Origin: Casuarina equisetifolia
Taxonomy: Eukaryota; Streptophyta; Magnoliopsida; Fagales; Casuarinaceae
Direction: 5' to 3'
Length of the DNA: 64,000 nt
NCBI GenBank assembly: GCA_028551475.1
Contig: CM052358.1
Location: 28,732,853 to 28,796,852, forward strand
The notes under the pieces are model-generated. The model was not told the origin of the DNA and made no database searches. It saw only the letters and a list, made by a program, of their open reading frames with translations. Below are positions 34,185-46,792 of the stretch, piece after piece (the first letter of the stretch is position 1; every line of letters starts with the position of its first letter). A program made the translations under genes and the position numbers.

Positions 34185-36219
34185 CTGCACCAAACAGGAA
34201 TCTTAGTCTTGAAACCGGATCCACATCTTAGTCTTCCACGGATTGAGGTTACAGCGCAATTCAAATACGCCGCTCAAATGGCAAAACTTTCGTACACTGT
34301 CAAACTGCATACAGAATAAACGGGAACAGGTCTCCCTTAACTTTCTTTGATAAGCAGCCGCTTTTACCCCTGGGGAAAAAATGCCTATAAATTGTAACTG
34401 TACAAAGCCTACTCCAATACACAGTCTGGCCGCCTGACTAACGAAAAAAGTCCTCAGAGCAACAATTATGGAGTGTGGATACCGCAGAGAAAAAAAATTC
34501 ATGGACACCACATTTAAGTTCATACTGTTTGAGACTGGAATGCTTCAACCTCCTCCTGCAAGGACCATGTCAAGTTAGAAACAAGAAGCAAGCTGGCACT
34601 CTGCGACAGCATACAAGGAAAAATTGTGCCAACATCAATGACAATAACAACAAAAAATGTGCAAATTTCTGAATATAACTCATTGAAAACTGAAAAACCG
34701 GAGATAGGCCTGAAAATAACAGCAACCAAAACCAACATCAACTATAGTATGCTAACATGCATGGACCAATCTTACAAAAAATCGATAAGCTCCAAAGCAG
34801 ATAATAATAGTATACATTTGAAGAGGTACCAAAGAACAGAAAATAAGCCTATAACCTACCAGCACTATGACTAAAGAGGGAAAAATTGACCTCCAGGAAA
34901 GAGTTCAAAGGAGGGAATAAATAAAAACAGCGTGCGATAGAAAAGCAATTTTCTTTTTCAAATTTCTAGTCAGCTGGAATACAAAAGCAGGAGGAGGAAT
35001 GTAGTGCCACTGAACACACTCGACAAAACCAATGGCCCAAAATGATCACCTTTCTGTTTTAGTAAACACAGAAAAGTATGGGTATGGCATATAGTTGTAA
35101 CTAAAATTAACAGCCACTCATGCAAAGAAATTTTCTTGAAGTTGAAAGTTCATGTTATCTGAGAAGAGGGACTACATCGAAAATGCACACACATATATGG
35201 TTATTTCATTTTCAAAGCTATTACCATACAGGTTTGCCCCTTCCGCTCATGGCCAGATCAAAGTACTCCACTATGCACTCTTCCTTTCCTTCTTGTTTAC
35301 TTGAAATTTGGAAGAAGAGTGAGGAAAAAGAGTGAGAAAAGTAATCATTGGTTGTGGAAATTAAAAAATTTCAAAATGTCACAGCTAAATGAGTCTCCCG
35401 CCCATATGAGCAAAATTTGAGAAAACACAAACATATTCTTCGACTGTACCTTCTTCAAAATGTGAATGCTTTATTGTACTTTCAAATCTAATTTTCAAAT
35501 TCCAATCAAATTCATGAGGACAGTAAGAATGCAAATAAACCAAAAAAAGACAAGAAAATAGCTGTTTCTGCTAAACTAACCGCAAATGAATTAGTATAGC
35601 AAACCTATAAAATGGAGGAACACGCACAAAAGTGAGACCAAGCCACTTCATACTTTACCAAACCGCATTTATAAACTGCCACAGTAAATATGGTCTCATC
35701 CTTCTTGAATCATGATTGCCATGGAAATTAAACCAGACTCAAGTCAGACCAGACAGAATCTTGCCCCAAAACCCTAGACATACCTCCACGGCCAAATGGA
35801 GATGCAAAAACACAGAAAGAAAGGTAGATATGTCTAAGGTTTCAGCTTATTCTGTCAGCCTGTCAGTTGGATCAGATGATTTAAGACAATAATGTTAAGC
35901 ATGAAGCTAGAAAAATGGATATTTTTCCTCTCCCTGTGTCTCTCTCTCTTTCCCCACTTACTCTTTTCTTGCCTTTTCACAATATGCAACAAACAAGTGA
36001 ACCAAATAAAAATAATCTCAGAAAAATGGTTCCTGAAACAATTTCGTCTCATATTGTTTTACTGTTTTTGATTCCACTGAAGGGTTTTTAATTTTCTGTG
36101 CTGCTTCTACTTCTACAGACCAATCAAACACATTCCCATTGCAGATAATACATGGAAAACTCTTATTGAAACACGTTTTGAAAGAGTAGGATGAAAAAAA
36201 TGCAGTAACAAGTACATAC

Positions 36220-38991
36220 ATCTATAGCCTGAAATGATCTGGCCAGAGATTGCTTCACCGGAGAAGCTTCGTCAGAAGAAGTAGATCCATGATTTTGACC
36301 CTACAAACATATAACATAAAGCGATAAAAGATGATAAACAACCATTAATACCTTCTGTATATGAGAAGTAAAATCATAGAGGTTGGACAAAACTAAACAT
36401 ATGAAACATAATACCACAGGAAACAAAACAATTTGATAGCAGCTTCAATTGTTCACATTATGCAGAAATTGCTTCGGGTACAAATACACATTCTATAAGA
36501 TATAAATCAAAAATAAAATAGAGATAGAGAACATTAACAGATCCCTTTGGTTGGGATGATGGCAGCATCTGTCCAATACTTATCCACAGAGAGAGAGAGA
36601 GAGAGAGAGGAAAGAAAGAAAGAAAGAAAGAAAGAAAACCACCAGCATCAGCTTTTTGCTTAGGTTTTTATGAACTGAACTTTTGGAGTTAGTAAGACGT
36701 AAGAAAGGAGCTAATCCACTTTTGAGAGAATCCCTCCTCCAACCACCCCCCAACTCCACTTTTGAGAAGAAAGCATTACTCTGTCCAGTTGCCAAATCAC
36801 CCACCACCTCTGTTGTTTAACAACCTCTTATCCTCTGCCTTTTCCTCCTCCAGATGAACAATTTATAAGGGATCACAGTCCTCTTACAAGTATCTCACCA
36901 TCAGCCATCAGACAAAATAAATCCAAGGTGGTTCATATAACAATGTTCAGTTGCATGAGAAGGATCCACAATCCAGGTCGTGTTGGAATGTGGCATGTCA
37001 ATGTTCCAGCCTTATGTAGTAACTGACTTGATGAGGAATTCATGATTTACTTGATTATAGAAGAATGAAATCCTATTAGGTACCTTCAGACCCTCAACAA
37101 AGACACTAATTCTAGCAGAAATTATATGCTCTTATACCCCATCTTTTCCTCCTCCAGATGAACAATTTATAAGGTATCAGTCATCTTACAAGTATCTCAC
37201 CCAGCCATCAGACAAAATAAATCCAAGGTGGTTCATATAACAATGTTCAGTTGCATGAGAAGGATCCACGATCCAGGTCATGTTGGAATGTGGCATGTCA
37301 GTATTATACCCTTATGTAGTTACGGACTTGATGAGGAATTCACGATTTACTTGATTAGAGAAGAATGAAATCCTATTAGTTACCTTCAGACCCTTGCAAA
37401 GACACTAATTCTAGCAGAAATTATGAAATCCCACAACAATTGAAGACTCCAAAAGTGCCTTCCCAACCTAGTAAGAGAACTTATGTGCATCTTTTTGGTC
37501 ACCTGTTCATTTATTTTCTATTATGCTTTTCATTGTTCTACACAATTCTACACTTTATTTCTCGTCAATTCACAAGTAATATTCAAGTTATTGACCAATA
37601 TCTAGGCCAGATATGCCTTAACGGACCCATCACATATTCAAAAGTTCAGTTCAGCATCCAAAACTCATATCTACAAAGAACAACCTTGTAATAAGAAAAA
37701 GAGTCATCATATTCAAATACATGGATACTGATGTGTGGGTGCAAAAATACACAAAGAGATACTGATGAAATAACAACTTTAACAAGCATGTTGGAAAAAA
37801 AAGAAACGAAGTTCATCCAAGAAAAGTCAAGTAGGTGTTTGGTTGCAGAAAAGTAAAGAACACCATACCGCAAATGAACGTTTAGCTTCTTGACCACCAA
37901 TGAGAGTTGAGTAGTAAGCAGGGTCATAGATAGATCCTCCTAAAATTTCATCACACTCCGAGGACTGTCTGGCTACAGCAGGAGTTGCAGGGCTCAGAAA
38001 ACTACTTCTCAAATCAAAATCTGCTTCTTGAGGAACTGCTGTGTCAACATTTGAAACCCCTAGCCTGTAAATCTGAATCCACAACAAAGAGGACGACAAC
38101 CTCACTATAAACCCAACGATTTGCATTGCCAGAGTGAGTCTCACTGAAAAGATAAAGAACGGTCCATAATTGTCGGAGGATATGTTCCTGCAGACACACA
38201 ACATTTCGGTCAATCAAGTGATAGTTTATAATTAACAAACGTGCACACATAGGGTTCATGTACTCACAGAACGTAGAATCACCACATTATACTAGACAAA
38301 GTTCTTATTGAAAGATTATTCCGCAACCAGATTCCACTATTTCAGCATGGGATGTTGAGGAGAACAAAAGTAGCCACATATTGCAGGAATATGCTTAATT
38401 CTTGCCTACTTATTGTGGTTTAAAGTGGAATACTTGTTCGCCAATTATTTGTTTGCATTCTGAATAAGTAACGCAGTATAAGAAGGCATCAAATAATTTT
38501 TGGTTCTGGCATCGCAGGCAGAAGAGTTGTTCAAACGAATACGCTTTTACTTGGAATAAATAAAGAAATCTAAAAGGGAAAGACTTACCAAATCTCGTAA
38601 GTGAAGAGGATGAACCAAATGATATCGATCACGACGGCGGAGAAGAGAAGCACCGCATAGGTCCGTCCCAGGCTCTGGCTGCTGCTCTCTATAGCTACCA
38701 GAGCGAACAACGCTATGGCCAGATTTATCAGCAACACTCCATTGTACAATGCGCCCAGTGATCCAATCAGCGCGCAACCAATCTGATTACATTTACTCAA
38801 ATTATTTCGTTTCGTCCAACCAAAAAAGAATCCCTAATTAACAAAGATTTCAAAGATAAAGAATCCAGAAACAGAAAAGGAGAAGAAATAGCGACCTGAA
38901 TGTAAATAAGGATGACAGCAAAAGATTGAAGGCTGTCGTAGTCCCGAAGCCACGGCTGTATTCGATCCCTTAATGACGAACAAAGCATCAT
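36220..38991 (-). CDS. AGTRAP-like four-TM membrane protein (3' end uncertain)
   Basis: Exons 38991-38896, 38782-38589, 38187-37869 and 36300-36220 join in phase and give at least 230 residues. Hydrophobic segments lie near residues 22-40, 45-65, 72-95 and 105-130, with WFILFTYEIW and FIVRLSSSLLWIQIYRLG as clear marks; the C-terminal half is hydrophilic and Ser-rich (IYDPAYYSTL, SPVKQSLARSFQAID). The pattern resembles type-1 angiotensin II receptor-associated protein (AGTRAP) family members annotated in plants, whose role there is unknown; vesicle or ER membranes are plausible. The start is the first of two adjacent ATGs; the frame upstream lacks an ATG. The final exon is unsettled: after 36220 the donor GTATGT implies more coding sequence, perhaps the candidate exons at 34.2 and 33.6 kb. 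It is divergent to the RHIP1 gene. Confidence 0.65.
36591..36636. repeat. (GA)n(AAAG)n compound microsatellite
   Basis: A GA run followed by five AAAG/GAAA units, within intron 3 of the AGTRAP-like gene. Confidence 0.85.
36837..37430. repeat. Tandem duplication inside an AGTRAP-like gene intron
   Basis: Two head-to-tail copies, about 36837-37125 and 37142-37425, offset ~300 bases. Shared blocks include CTCCAGATGAACAATTTATA, CCATCAGACAAAATAAATCC, GTTCAGTTGCATGAGAAGGA and GACACTAATTCTAGCAGAAA. They differ at few positions, so the event is recent relative to other repeats here. Confidence 0.9.
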
Positions 38992-39539
38992 ATGCCCCCC
39001 CCCCAATCCCGTGCAAATCCCTATTTTCTTCCCCTTCTTTTTCAAATGAACCTGCAACCGTTCGTTTTGGCGGGACTAAATTGAAGAACAGGAAGGAGGA
39101 GAAGAAGAAGAAGAAGAAGCAGCAGCGGCAGCAGATTATACGCTCTGCGCCACCACAAGAAGATAATCACAAACGTCCCGACATAAACATGCTTTTTGGC
39201 AAATCAACCGCTAGCTTGGAGAAAACCGAAAGCCGCTGCTTCCGTCCCCTTTTCTTCTTCCTCCTGAACTAACTTTCCTTTTTCTCTGATTCTTTTTTCA
39301 AGAATTGGAAGAATTGATTTGTGTTAGAATGAAGAGTGTAAAGGCAAAAGAGAAAATAAGAAAAAAGTGCGGGGGCCAGTTTAATCTGCATTGACCAGTA
39401 GTTGTAACGCATGCATTTCCCGTAAGGTTGAACAAGGCATATCCTCTCTCTTTTATTCTTTGCCTGCCAAGCTTGTCATCGCTGCTGCAACTTCGAGAAA
39501 GACAACGAGGCGACTGTTCCTGAAAGAGAATTATAATGT

Positions 39540-39635
39540 AATTTTTCAGTTTAAATAACTTTTATTTTTAATAAAAATATTTTGAAGGAATATGAACTAA
39601 TTCTTAACAATTCTATTATCTCATAAGTAAAAATC

Positions 39636-39682
<47 letters not shown>

Positions 39683-40340
39683 AACAATGCATGACTTATA
39701 ATTCATATCATAACACGTACCTTTCATTATAATAATCAAATAATCAAATTATTTTAATATCACATTATGTGGATGATGCATAAATTTAAATTAATAAGAA
39801 CCCATGTTGTACTAAGAAAAATATTAACTTTAATATCAAGTTCAAAAATTTATTATTCAATTTAAAAATTAACTTAAGAGATGATAGAGTCTATTATCTT
39901 ATACATAAAAATTTTAATATATTTCTTAATAATATAAATTTCATTAAATACATCTTAATGCACCTTTTCCATGATAATAAATTTATTAAAATTTATAATT
40001 TGAGATGTTAATAAATTAGTAATGCATGAATTCAAATTAATAAAAACTTATAGAGGTGTTAATGAGGATCTTAGTTTTGATGTCATGTTAAGAAAGTTAT
40101 TGACTACATTTTAATATATATTTTTCATGGTAGTCAAATTATTAAACTATTATGTACTAGATTGGGTAAGTAATGCATGAATTCAAAATAATAAAAACTT
40201 ACAGGGTGCTAATGAGGATTTTAACTTTGATATTATGTTAAGAGACTATTATTTAATTAACTTAAAAATTTATAAAACTTATTATCTTATAACTAAAAAT
40301 CTTAATATAATACTTTAGCAATGTGATACTTATTATTTAC
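39540..40340. repeat. AT-rich repeat region with (TA)n tract
   Basis: (TA)n of about 19 units at 39639-39678, then three or more diverged units sharing TAATGCATGAATTCAAA, TAATAAAAACTTA, TTAATGAGGAT and TTAAGA, near 39770, 40018 and 40170. No gene is present; the spacer separates the divergent AGTRAP-like and RHIP1 genes. Similar phrases occur at 31.7-32.1 kb. Confidence 0.6.
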
Positions 40341-40554
40341 ATCCAAAAAATACCGCGTTATACAACATGGATAACCCATTTCCTCGATGAAGGTAGTGTT
40401 TTACAATTGTTACGAATAATCACTACCTCGGTGGGCTACCTACGGCCCATATCTAAGATGGGCGGCCCACCGAATCTATGAGAAGAGCGATAACGAGCAC
40501 GGGAGCCGGGGGGAAACGAAGGTCACCGGTCCGATTAGCTTCGGGGGCCAAAGA

Positions 40555-43500
40555 ATGGCGGAGGCGGCGTCGTCGGAAGGTGAAGAAGTGTCCATGGAGC
40601 AGCAAACGAAGAATCAAGTTGAGCAGGAATCATCGGCATCTTCGGCAGCATCGGTATCATCAGCATCATCTTTTGCGTCAATGGCGGTAGATCTGCAACG
40701 GAGTGTGATCGACTCGACTCGTTCTTTCAAGCAAAACTCTTCCGCCCATTTCCGCACCCTGCAGGATTTTGTACCAGAAGCACTGTCTCGGTATAGAAGC
40801 TACGAGGACGCTTTCGTCAACAAAATCAAAGGTCAAGTTTTGCGACTTTAATCGTCAATTTTATTTTTTCGTTTTGATTCTGTTCAAAGGAATTTTTGTT
40901 TTCTATTCAGAAAACGAATTTTGTTGCATACTTTCCAGGTGAGTTTAAGAGTGCGAGAGAGCATCCAGGTGCAGCCCTTGGAGTCGCCGTGACTGCTACT
41001 TTCCTTGTCATTCCAGGTATTTTGTTTGAAAGCAGAATACTATCATAAGTAAAGTTCCTGCCCGCACGATGCCCTTATGCTATTTTTCTGTATTAAAGGC
41101 TGCTAATTATCCTAGAGCCTCGAAGATTGCAGATTGGTTAAGGGGGGGATAATGTATCGCAGGAGGGTGTGGAATATCACTTCTTTCTTTTTAATCCCTT
41201 GTTTAGGTTGCAAAGGACAGAAATCGTGTAACTAGTCATATCTACTAATTACATTTGCATATGAACTTTTCCACCTAATATGGTAATAGTTTTTCCCGAA
41301 TGGCATCTCCAGTCATGGGATATCTTGTAATCATTTCATTTGAAAATATATATCAAGGTGCTCTCGTGCATCCATATGCAGTGTAAAGGCTTTTACCGAG
41401 CACTCGTATCTCTTCTTGAGCAGTGGATCTACTTCTCCAATCTAGACATAACCTTTATGTGTAATTAGTTTTATCTACTAATTTTGCCTCTTGAAGCTTA
41501 TGTGAATTGATTCCTGATGAGAATTTTTGTCTATCCAGGACCAAGAAGGTTTTTGTTTCGTCATACCTTGGGTAGATTACAAAGCGAGGAGGTATCTTTT
41601 GTGTCCTTCTCCACACACCATAACCCCATCCACACCCCCACCAGATGCTCACCAATGAATAATTATGCATCTGTATCTGCACCATTTGATGTGTAATGGT
41701 CATGTGTTAGTACTGAAACCCTGCGATACTAGGTTGTGGGTTTCAATATTAAGTATGGTACTCTTTTGCACTTTTGATACGTTTACCTCTCCCAACCCAA
41801 ATATCTATGCAGGCAAAGTTTGTTAGAGCTGAGAAGAATGTGAAGGAGTTGAACCTTTCTGTTGATCTAATGAAGAAGGAGAGCAAAAAGTTGCTTGAAA
41901 GGGCAGCGCTTGCTGAAAAGGATATGAACTACGGCCACAATGAGCTCATGTAGAAGTGATTTAAGTAACAGAAAAATTATAACTTTGACTCCATTTTTGT
42001 GGTGTCTGATGGTTGCTATTGGTATGTGTAGGAACGCTGGAAGTGAAATTCGAGACCTTGCGAAATCAGTTTATAAGGTTGAAGCACAGGCTGCAGGTTT
42101 GTATTTTTTACTCTCTCTCCTTTCATGTGCTTGACCCCCACGTTTCCATCTCCTTTATCCTGTCTCCTATCATTTTCGTAATGGTTGATGTGAAGGTAAG
42201 ACCTTCAGAGGCTGATTGCTTTCATATTCTTCTTTACCATGTCTGTGATGTGCACTGTGGTCTTATGCATTAGTCCTCAAGGTTTTTCTTTCGTCAAAAC
42301 TTGCTGGCTTAACAATAATGTGCCTTTGGTTATAGGAAAAGCTATATATGGTTCAAGGGTGGGAAACATAGCGATAGAACTTCCTGTGCCAATCATAAGT
42401 AAAACAGAAAAGGATCTATAAGTTTCCACCCTTATGTTGTCTTAAAATGATGGAGAAGAGAGAAAGGGGGGGTGTGGAAGGGAAGAAGAAGGGGAGTGTG
42501 GAAAGGAAGAAGAAAAGGACTTCAGGTTTTATGTATTTCCTTTATGATCATTGCCCATATGTTGCTGGTATATGGTGACAGAGAAAGCAAACTGATTTAT
42601 GATCGTTCTTTTATTTTGGGTTGGGGGTTTTGCTGTTTGGGGTTGGTTATTTTTGGGATATGCAGTGTATAATTGTACACTTTGTTTTATGTCACACATG
42701 GGGTTTATAAGCATATACTACATAAAGATGCCGATGTAGGATGGCCCTTTTAGTTGGAGACTGGGTTTTTCTGCCATCAGTTGAGGTTTAGGGGTTTAAA
42801 AAGCGTAGAAGCAAGTTTGTAGATAGGATGAGCAACCATGTTGTACTGTGGAGTAACCATGAAATCTTGGAACAGATGGAAGGTTGGCTTGGGTTTGCAG
42901 ATAGGAATGTTGGGCTGATCATACTTGAAGTGATTCTGTTTCAGAAAGAAAGAAAGAAAGTAAGAAAGAACTAAAGATCCAAGGAGATCCATAATAGGAC
43001 ATATGGTCCATAATTATAGTCGCTATTTTTAAAAGTCCTGAAACTACAGACATACCCCCTGCCTGTTGCCACTTAAGAAAAGGTGAGATTTCAAAGCCGC
43101 CTCCTAGTGCCAAAAAATGTGGAGTTTGATACAATCCGAACTAGAACAATGTACGGGGGATCCAGAATGGCCCTTATATAAGAATTAATTCTTTAAATTG
43201 TGCTTGTGTTTCTAAGTTCTTATTTTTATTTTGTTTTTATTTATCTTTCCTTATTTTTCTTTTGCTAACCTCCTTACACTCTGCAAGATGCACTAACTCT
43301 GTTCTTAAATTTTGTATAGATTTGATGGACGGGCTGCGTGAATATCCTGGCAGGGAGGTTTTGAAACTTAGAGCAGAGGCAAGTCAAGTGTTTTCATGTT
43401 TACGTCCATTTTTCTCCCAAAGATCCGATACATTGATTGATATTTGACTAGTCATGGTTAGTACATCACTGAAGTCGTTCCTCCCGCATCTTTCATTAGG

Positions 43501-43589
43501 TTGCTTCTATGGCATCACTTCTGAAGCGACAGAGGGAAAAGTTGAACAAAAGGATAATGAAGATTTCTGAGTTGGGGGTTCCCGTATGA
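40555..43589 (+). CDS. RHIP1: RHIP1-like protein (RGS1-HXK1-interacting protein 1)
   Basis: In Arabidopsis RHIP1 is reported to bind the G-protein regulator RGS1 and hexokinase HXK1 in glucose signalling. Seven exons join in phase: 40555-40831, 40939-41016, 41539-41591, 41813-41949, 42032-42096, 43320-43378 and 43500-43589, giving 252 residues. Features: Ser/Ala-rich acidic N-terminus, a single hydrophobic segment ([15 protein letters not shown], about residues 105-119), then a long coiled coil from the [12 protein letters not shown] segment to the C-terminus (KISELGVPV). Exon 4 ends inside an apparent ATG-TAG: the donor is AT|GTAGAA, so the TAG is intronic. Intron 6 starts with GC (GAG|GCAAGT), a rare GC-AG intron. 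A short out-of-frame ATG lies upstream at 40478. Confidence 0.92.
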
Positions 43590-43599
43590 TAAATGCCAG

Positions 43600-45130
43600 A
43601 AATATCTAGGTGGAATTCCTTTGGGCATACTTCTTGTTCCCTTCCCCCACTCCCTCCCCTTTTTGATTCCTTCAATTTTAATAATGAGGAAAGGAGATGC
43701 GTGAAAGGAGAGGATATTGAGGTTTTCACTTTACGATATTTGTAATTGTAACAACATGGACTTTTGCTTCCCCTGTCGTGGGTTGTAATAAGTTTTGGTG
43801 AAATCATACTTTTAAGCACGAGCACAGACAGAATGATCGTTTACTTCCTTGAGAGCATGACGAATTGTGACCTACGATTCATTTATTCTTGTCACACTCC
43901 AAGTTTAGAGATGTCAATCTTGTATGTGCAAGAACTACAGCTGTCAAAGGGGGACGGCATCTTCATAGGCGTGCCAACAAACAGGAGAGCCTCTTCTCCT
44001 GTTGCTCAAATAGGACTTGTAATTGAGTTGAATCAAGGAAATCATTGCATCGGAAGCCATGGAATAGGTTGGTTACTTCACGCCCTTAATAAAGGATATC
44101 ATGGGGGCAGAAAACATAGATACTGCCTTAAATGATTCAACATGCTAGTTATCGAAATGAGTTTATTCTCAATGTTTGATGAGGCCGGGGATGATGAGGT
44201 TTATGATGGGTGTATGTGACAAATTTATGTTCCATTTTACAGTTGCAATCGATGTCATTTTCTTTCTACATAATTTATGTGCTATATTTCCCATAAATGC
44301 TTCTCATGCACATACTCCATCCACTTTCACACTGTTGGTGGTGTTTTTCAATTTGTTGCATGTCGACAATATCATATGTTCGAATGTACTACATATGTTC
44401 TTGGCATCCAGTGTTTTAGAATTCAAGAAAAGCTTAAGCTTCAGGGTCACTAACACCCTCTCTTCTTAGTATGAAGAAGGGGATCAAAGTAGATGTGCAA
44501 CTCTTCCATCGCAGTGTAAGTACGATGAAAACCTTTTGAAAATCACTTATGCAATTGATGACAATTTCAATGAATATTACTTTGTAATTACGAAAGGAAA
44601 AAGGGAGCCAAAACATTGATTTTATATTTGTGTAAAATCTGATTTCATAGTTTATTTCCATTATGCCATTGAAAGATATTTTTCATATCAAGCTTGGAAA
44701 AAGTCCTAAAGACTATGTCATGAATATTCTCTCACTTTTGTTCAAAAGATAGAAAACATTCCTACATTTGACGTTTGTGCCCTGCATATTAATGGTGTTG
44801 CATTGCCTTTTGAAGAATGTAATGTACCGTCCACCCATGGTTTGATGATTTGTGTAAAAATTGTTTGGAAAAACTAAGTAAATATCCTTGTAAATCCTAG
44901 CTACATATGTCTAGGCACTAGCGTCCACTCATCGGCCTCATGTATAGTCCATGACTTGTATGATTTTGTACGTTATCAGTAGAATTAGCAGGTAAAAGTT
45001 GTTTTTTGTTCTAAGTGTCACTTAATGTATTCAAAATTGTTAGTAATTTGTTCTCAGGAATTAAAATTTTCAATTTACAATCCGTGATAAAGTTAAAAGA
45101 ATTGAAATAAGTTAACATTGACAGGACTAT
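43600..45130. other. RHIP1 3' region and intergenic DNA
   Basis: A 123-codon frame at 43764-44135 starts within what should be the RHIP1 3' UTR and shows no known motif or splice context; I do not call it a gene. The rest is AT-rich without recognised content. Confidence 0.4.
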
Positions 45131-45139
45131 AGACAAAAC

Positions 45140-45760
45140 GAAGCTACAAAAAGTTTCACTTTAGTTCTTCAGATAAGAACAAAGCATATGTGGACCCGTT
45201 CTCAGGGGAGAGTATCTCTCTTTTGAGAAGGCATCTTGAGTAAAAATACCACAAAGTAACTAGTCCACATATATAAGAGTAGCACAGCATTTAATATGTT
45301 AGTTGAGAAGAAAAATGTTGTGCTAATTTTTTTTTAAAGTTTTTATTACAACTCAAGCGCCTAACTCATACACACAATGTCAAACTTCTTACTTCACAAT
45401 TGTGCTAATGGAAAGTCTAATACTGTAGAGTTCAAATCCCTAATCACTTCATATTTATGTAATATATGACTTTTAAGTTAAGTGTTTTCAATACCTTATC
45501 TTGTTTTTCTAAAAGCATAGAGAAACTCTCTACTATTAATGGTGGGATTATAATATAACAAAACATTAAAAAAATTTAAATACTTGATTTATCCTTAGCT
45601 AAATATAAAGTAAGTTAAGAATTTTTGTAGGTATCATTCTAACGTTTAGATTACAAACCGTAGCACTATGCCATTGGAAGATTATGTAGCCTTTGTTAGA
45701 AATTTGTAACAATCAATGAACAAAAATGTAAATTAACCATCATATTTATTATGCAAATAA
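45140..45760 (+). repeat. Direct duplication upstream of the DC1 gene, copy A
   Basis: Shares GGACCCGTTCTCAGGGGA, TTGAGTAAAAATACCACAAA, AAGAGTAGCACAG, a TATTTATGTAAT(A/T)TA stretch, GGGATTA and CTTAG CTAAATA-type blocks with 52220-52700 in the same order and orientation. Each copy lies upstream of one DC1 gene copy, so it marks a tandem duplication that included the gene. Confidence 0.8.
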
Positions 45761-46792
45761 TTAGGACGTATATCATTTTTTTATATGTCTTAGATATATC
45801 CCAAGTATATCTTAGAAATATTGTAGAGATTATTTTTTTATGTATTAGTTTAAAAAAGGAAGACCATGAAAAAACCTGGAAGAGGGTTGCGCTGCCTTGT
45901 TGAGCAGCAGCTTGTACACTGCATTGTGGGGGCAGCAGCCCGCGAACCTCATTGTAATGGTGGTGGTTGACGGGTAATACTTTTGTTGCAATAGTTTGCC
46001 AAGAAAGAGTCCAGTATCTAGGCATTGTAGACCTAATTTAATGAGGGAGCTACTATGAGTATTAAGAACAACTTTGTGTACCTATGTTTGGGTCTTGTAA
46101 ATAGTGTCTTTATATTTTCTTGAGAAAATCTTAATAAAAAGAGAAGGGCTAATAGCTACACCAATAATGGTTGGCATGGGACTAATTTTATTAAACCACT
46201 TTAAATCTTGTGTTTCTAATTTTTTGTAATAGGTTGCTTCTACAACATCCTCATAAGTTCTAAGCTCATATTTTTTTTTAATTATATGTCAACTATATAA
46301 CCTTTAATTCAGTTTGATGCTTAGTAGTTGGTAAATACTCAACATCACAATAGAGACTAATTGGCCATCCTATGCTGCCATTGGTAATACATCTTTCGTT
46401 GTTGACATGGTTGAATTAGGATCCAAAAATTTCTGTCGTGTTGTATTACGTTCTTGGGCACTTGGTTTGTATGGCTTGTATGGTTGAACAAAATTCCAAG
46501 AATTAGATTGCGACATATTATATATTTTTCATGAAACATAGTACAAAGAGGTGACAACCGTTTAGAAATCCTACACTCTTAATTGTCTAGTCAATTGTAC
46601 TGCTTACTATCACAAAATATGAAGAAGAGAAATAAAGAAGCTAGTAAGGAAGATTCATGTAGCAAATCTTGCGAAGCAAGTGTCATGGGTTCAAATCTCC
46701 TTGATTGTATTATTGACTAACTTGAACATGCTTTAAGGCTGGGCCACTGTTTTTCGGTTTAAGCCATCAAGCAAAGTTTGGTAAGAGTTTTC

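Noticed and set aside
43764..44135. 123-codon open frame after RHIP1
   Set aside because: No motif, no splice context, within the expected 3' UTR and flank.
46640..46715. tRNA-like T-loop phrase (GGGTTCAAATCTCC)
   Set aside because: No acceptor stem, D-arm or anticodon arm could be drawn around it; at best an old tRNA or SINE trace.
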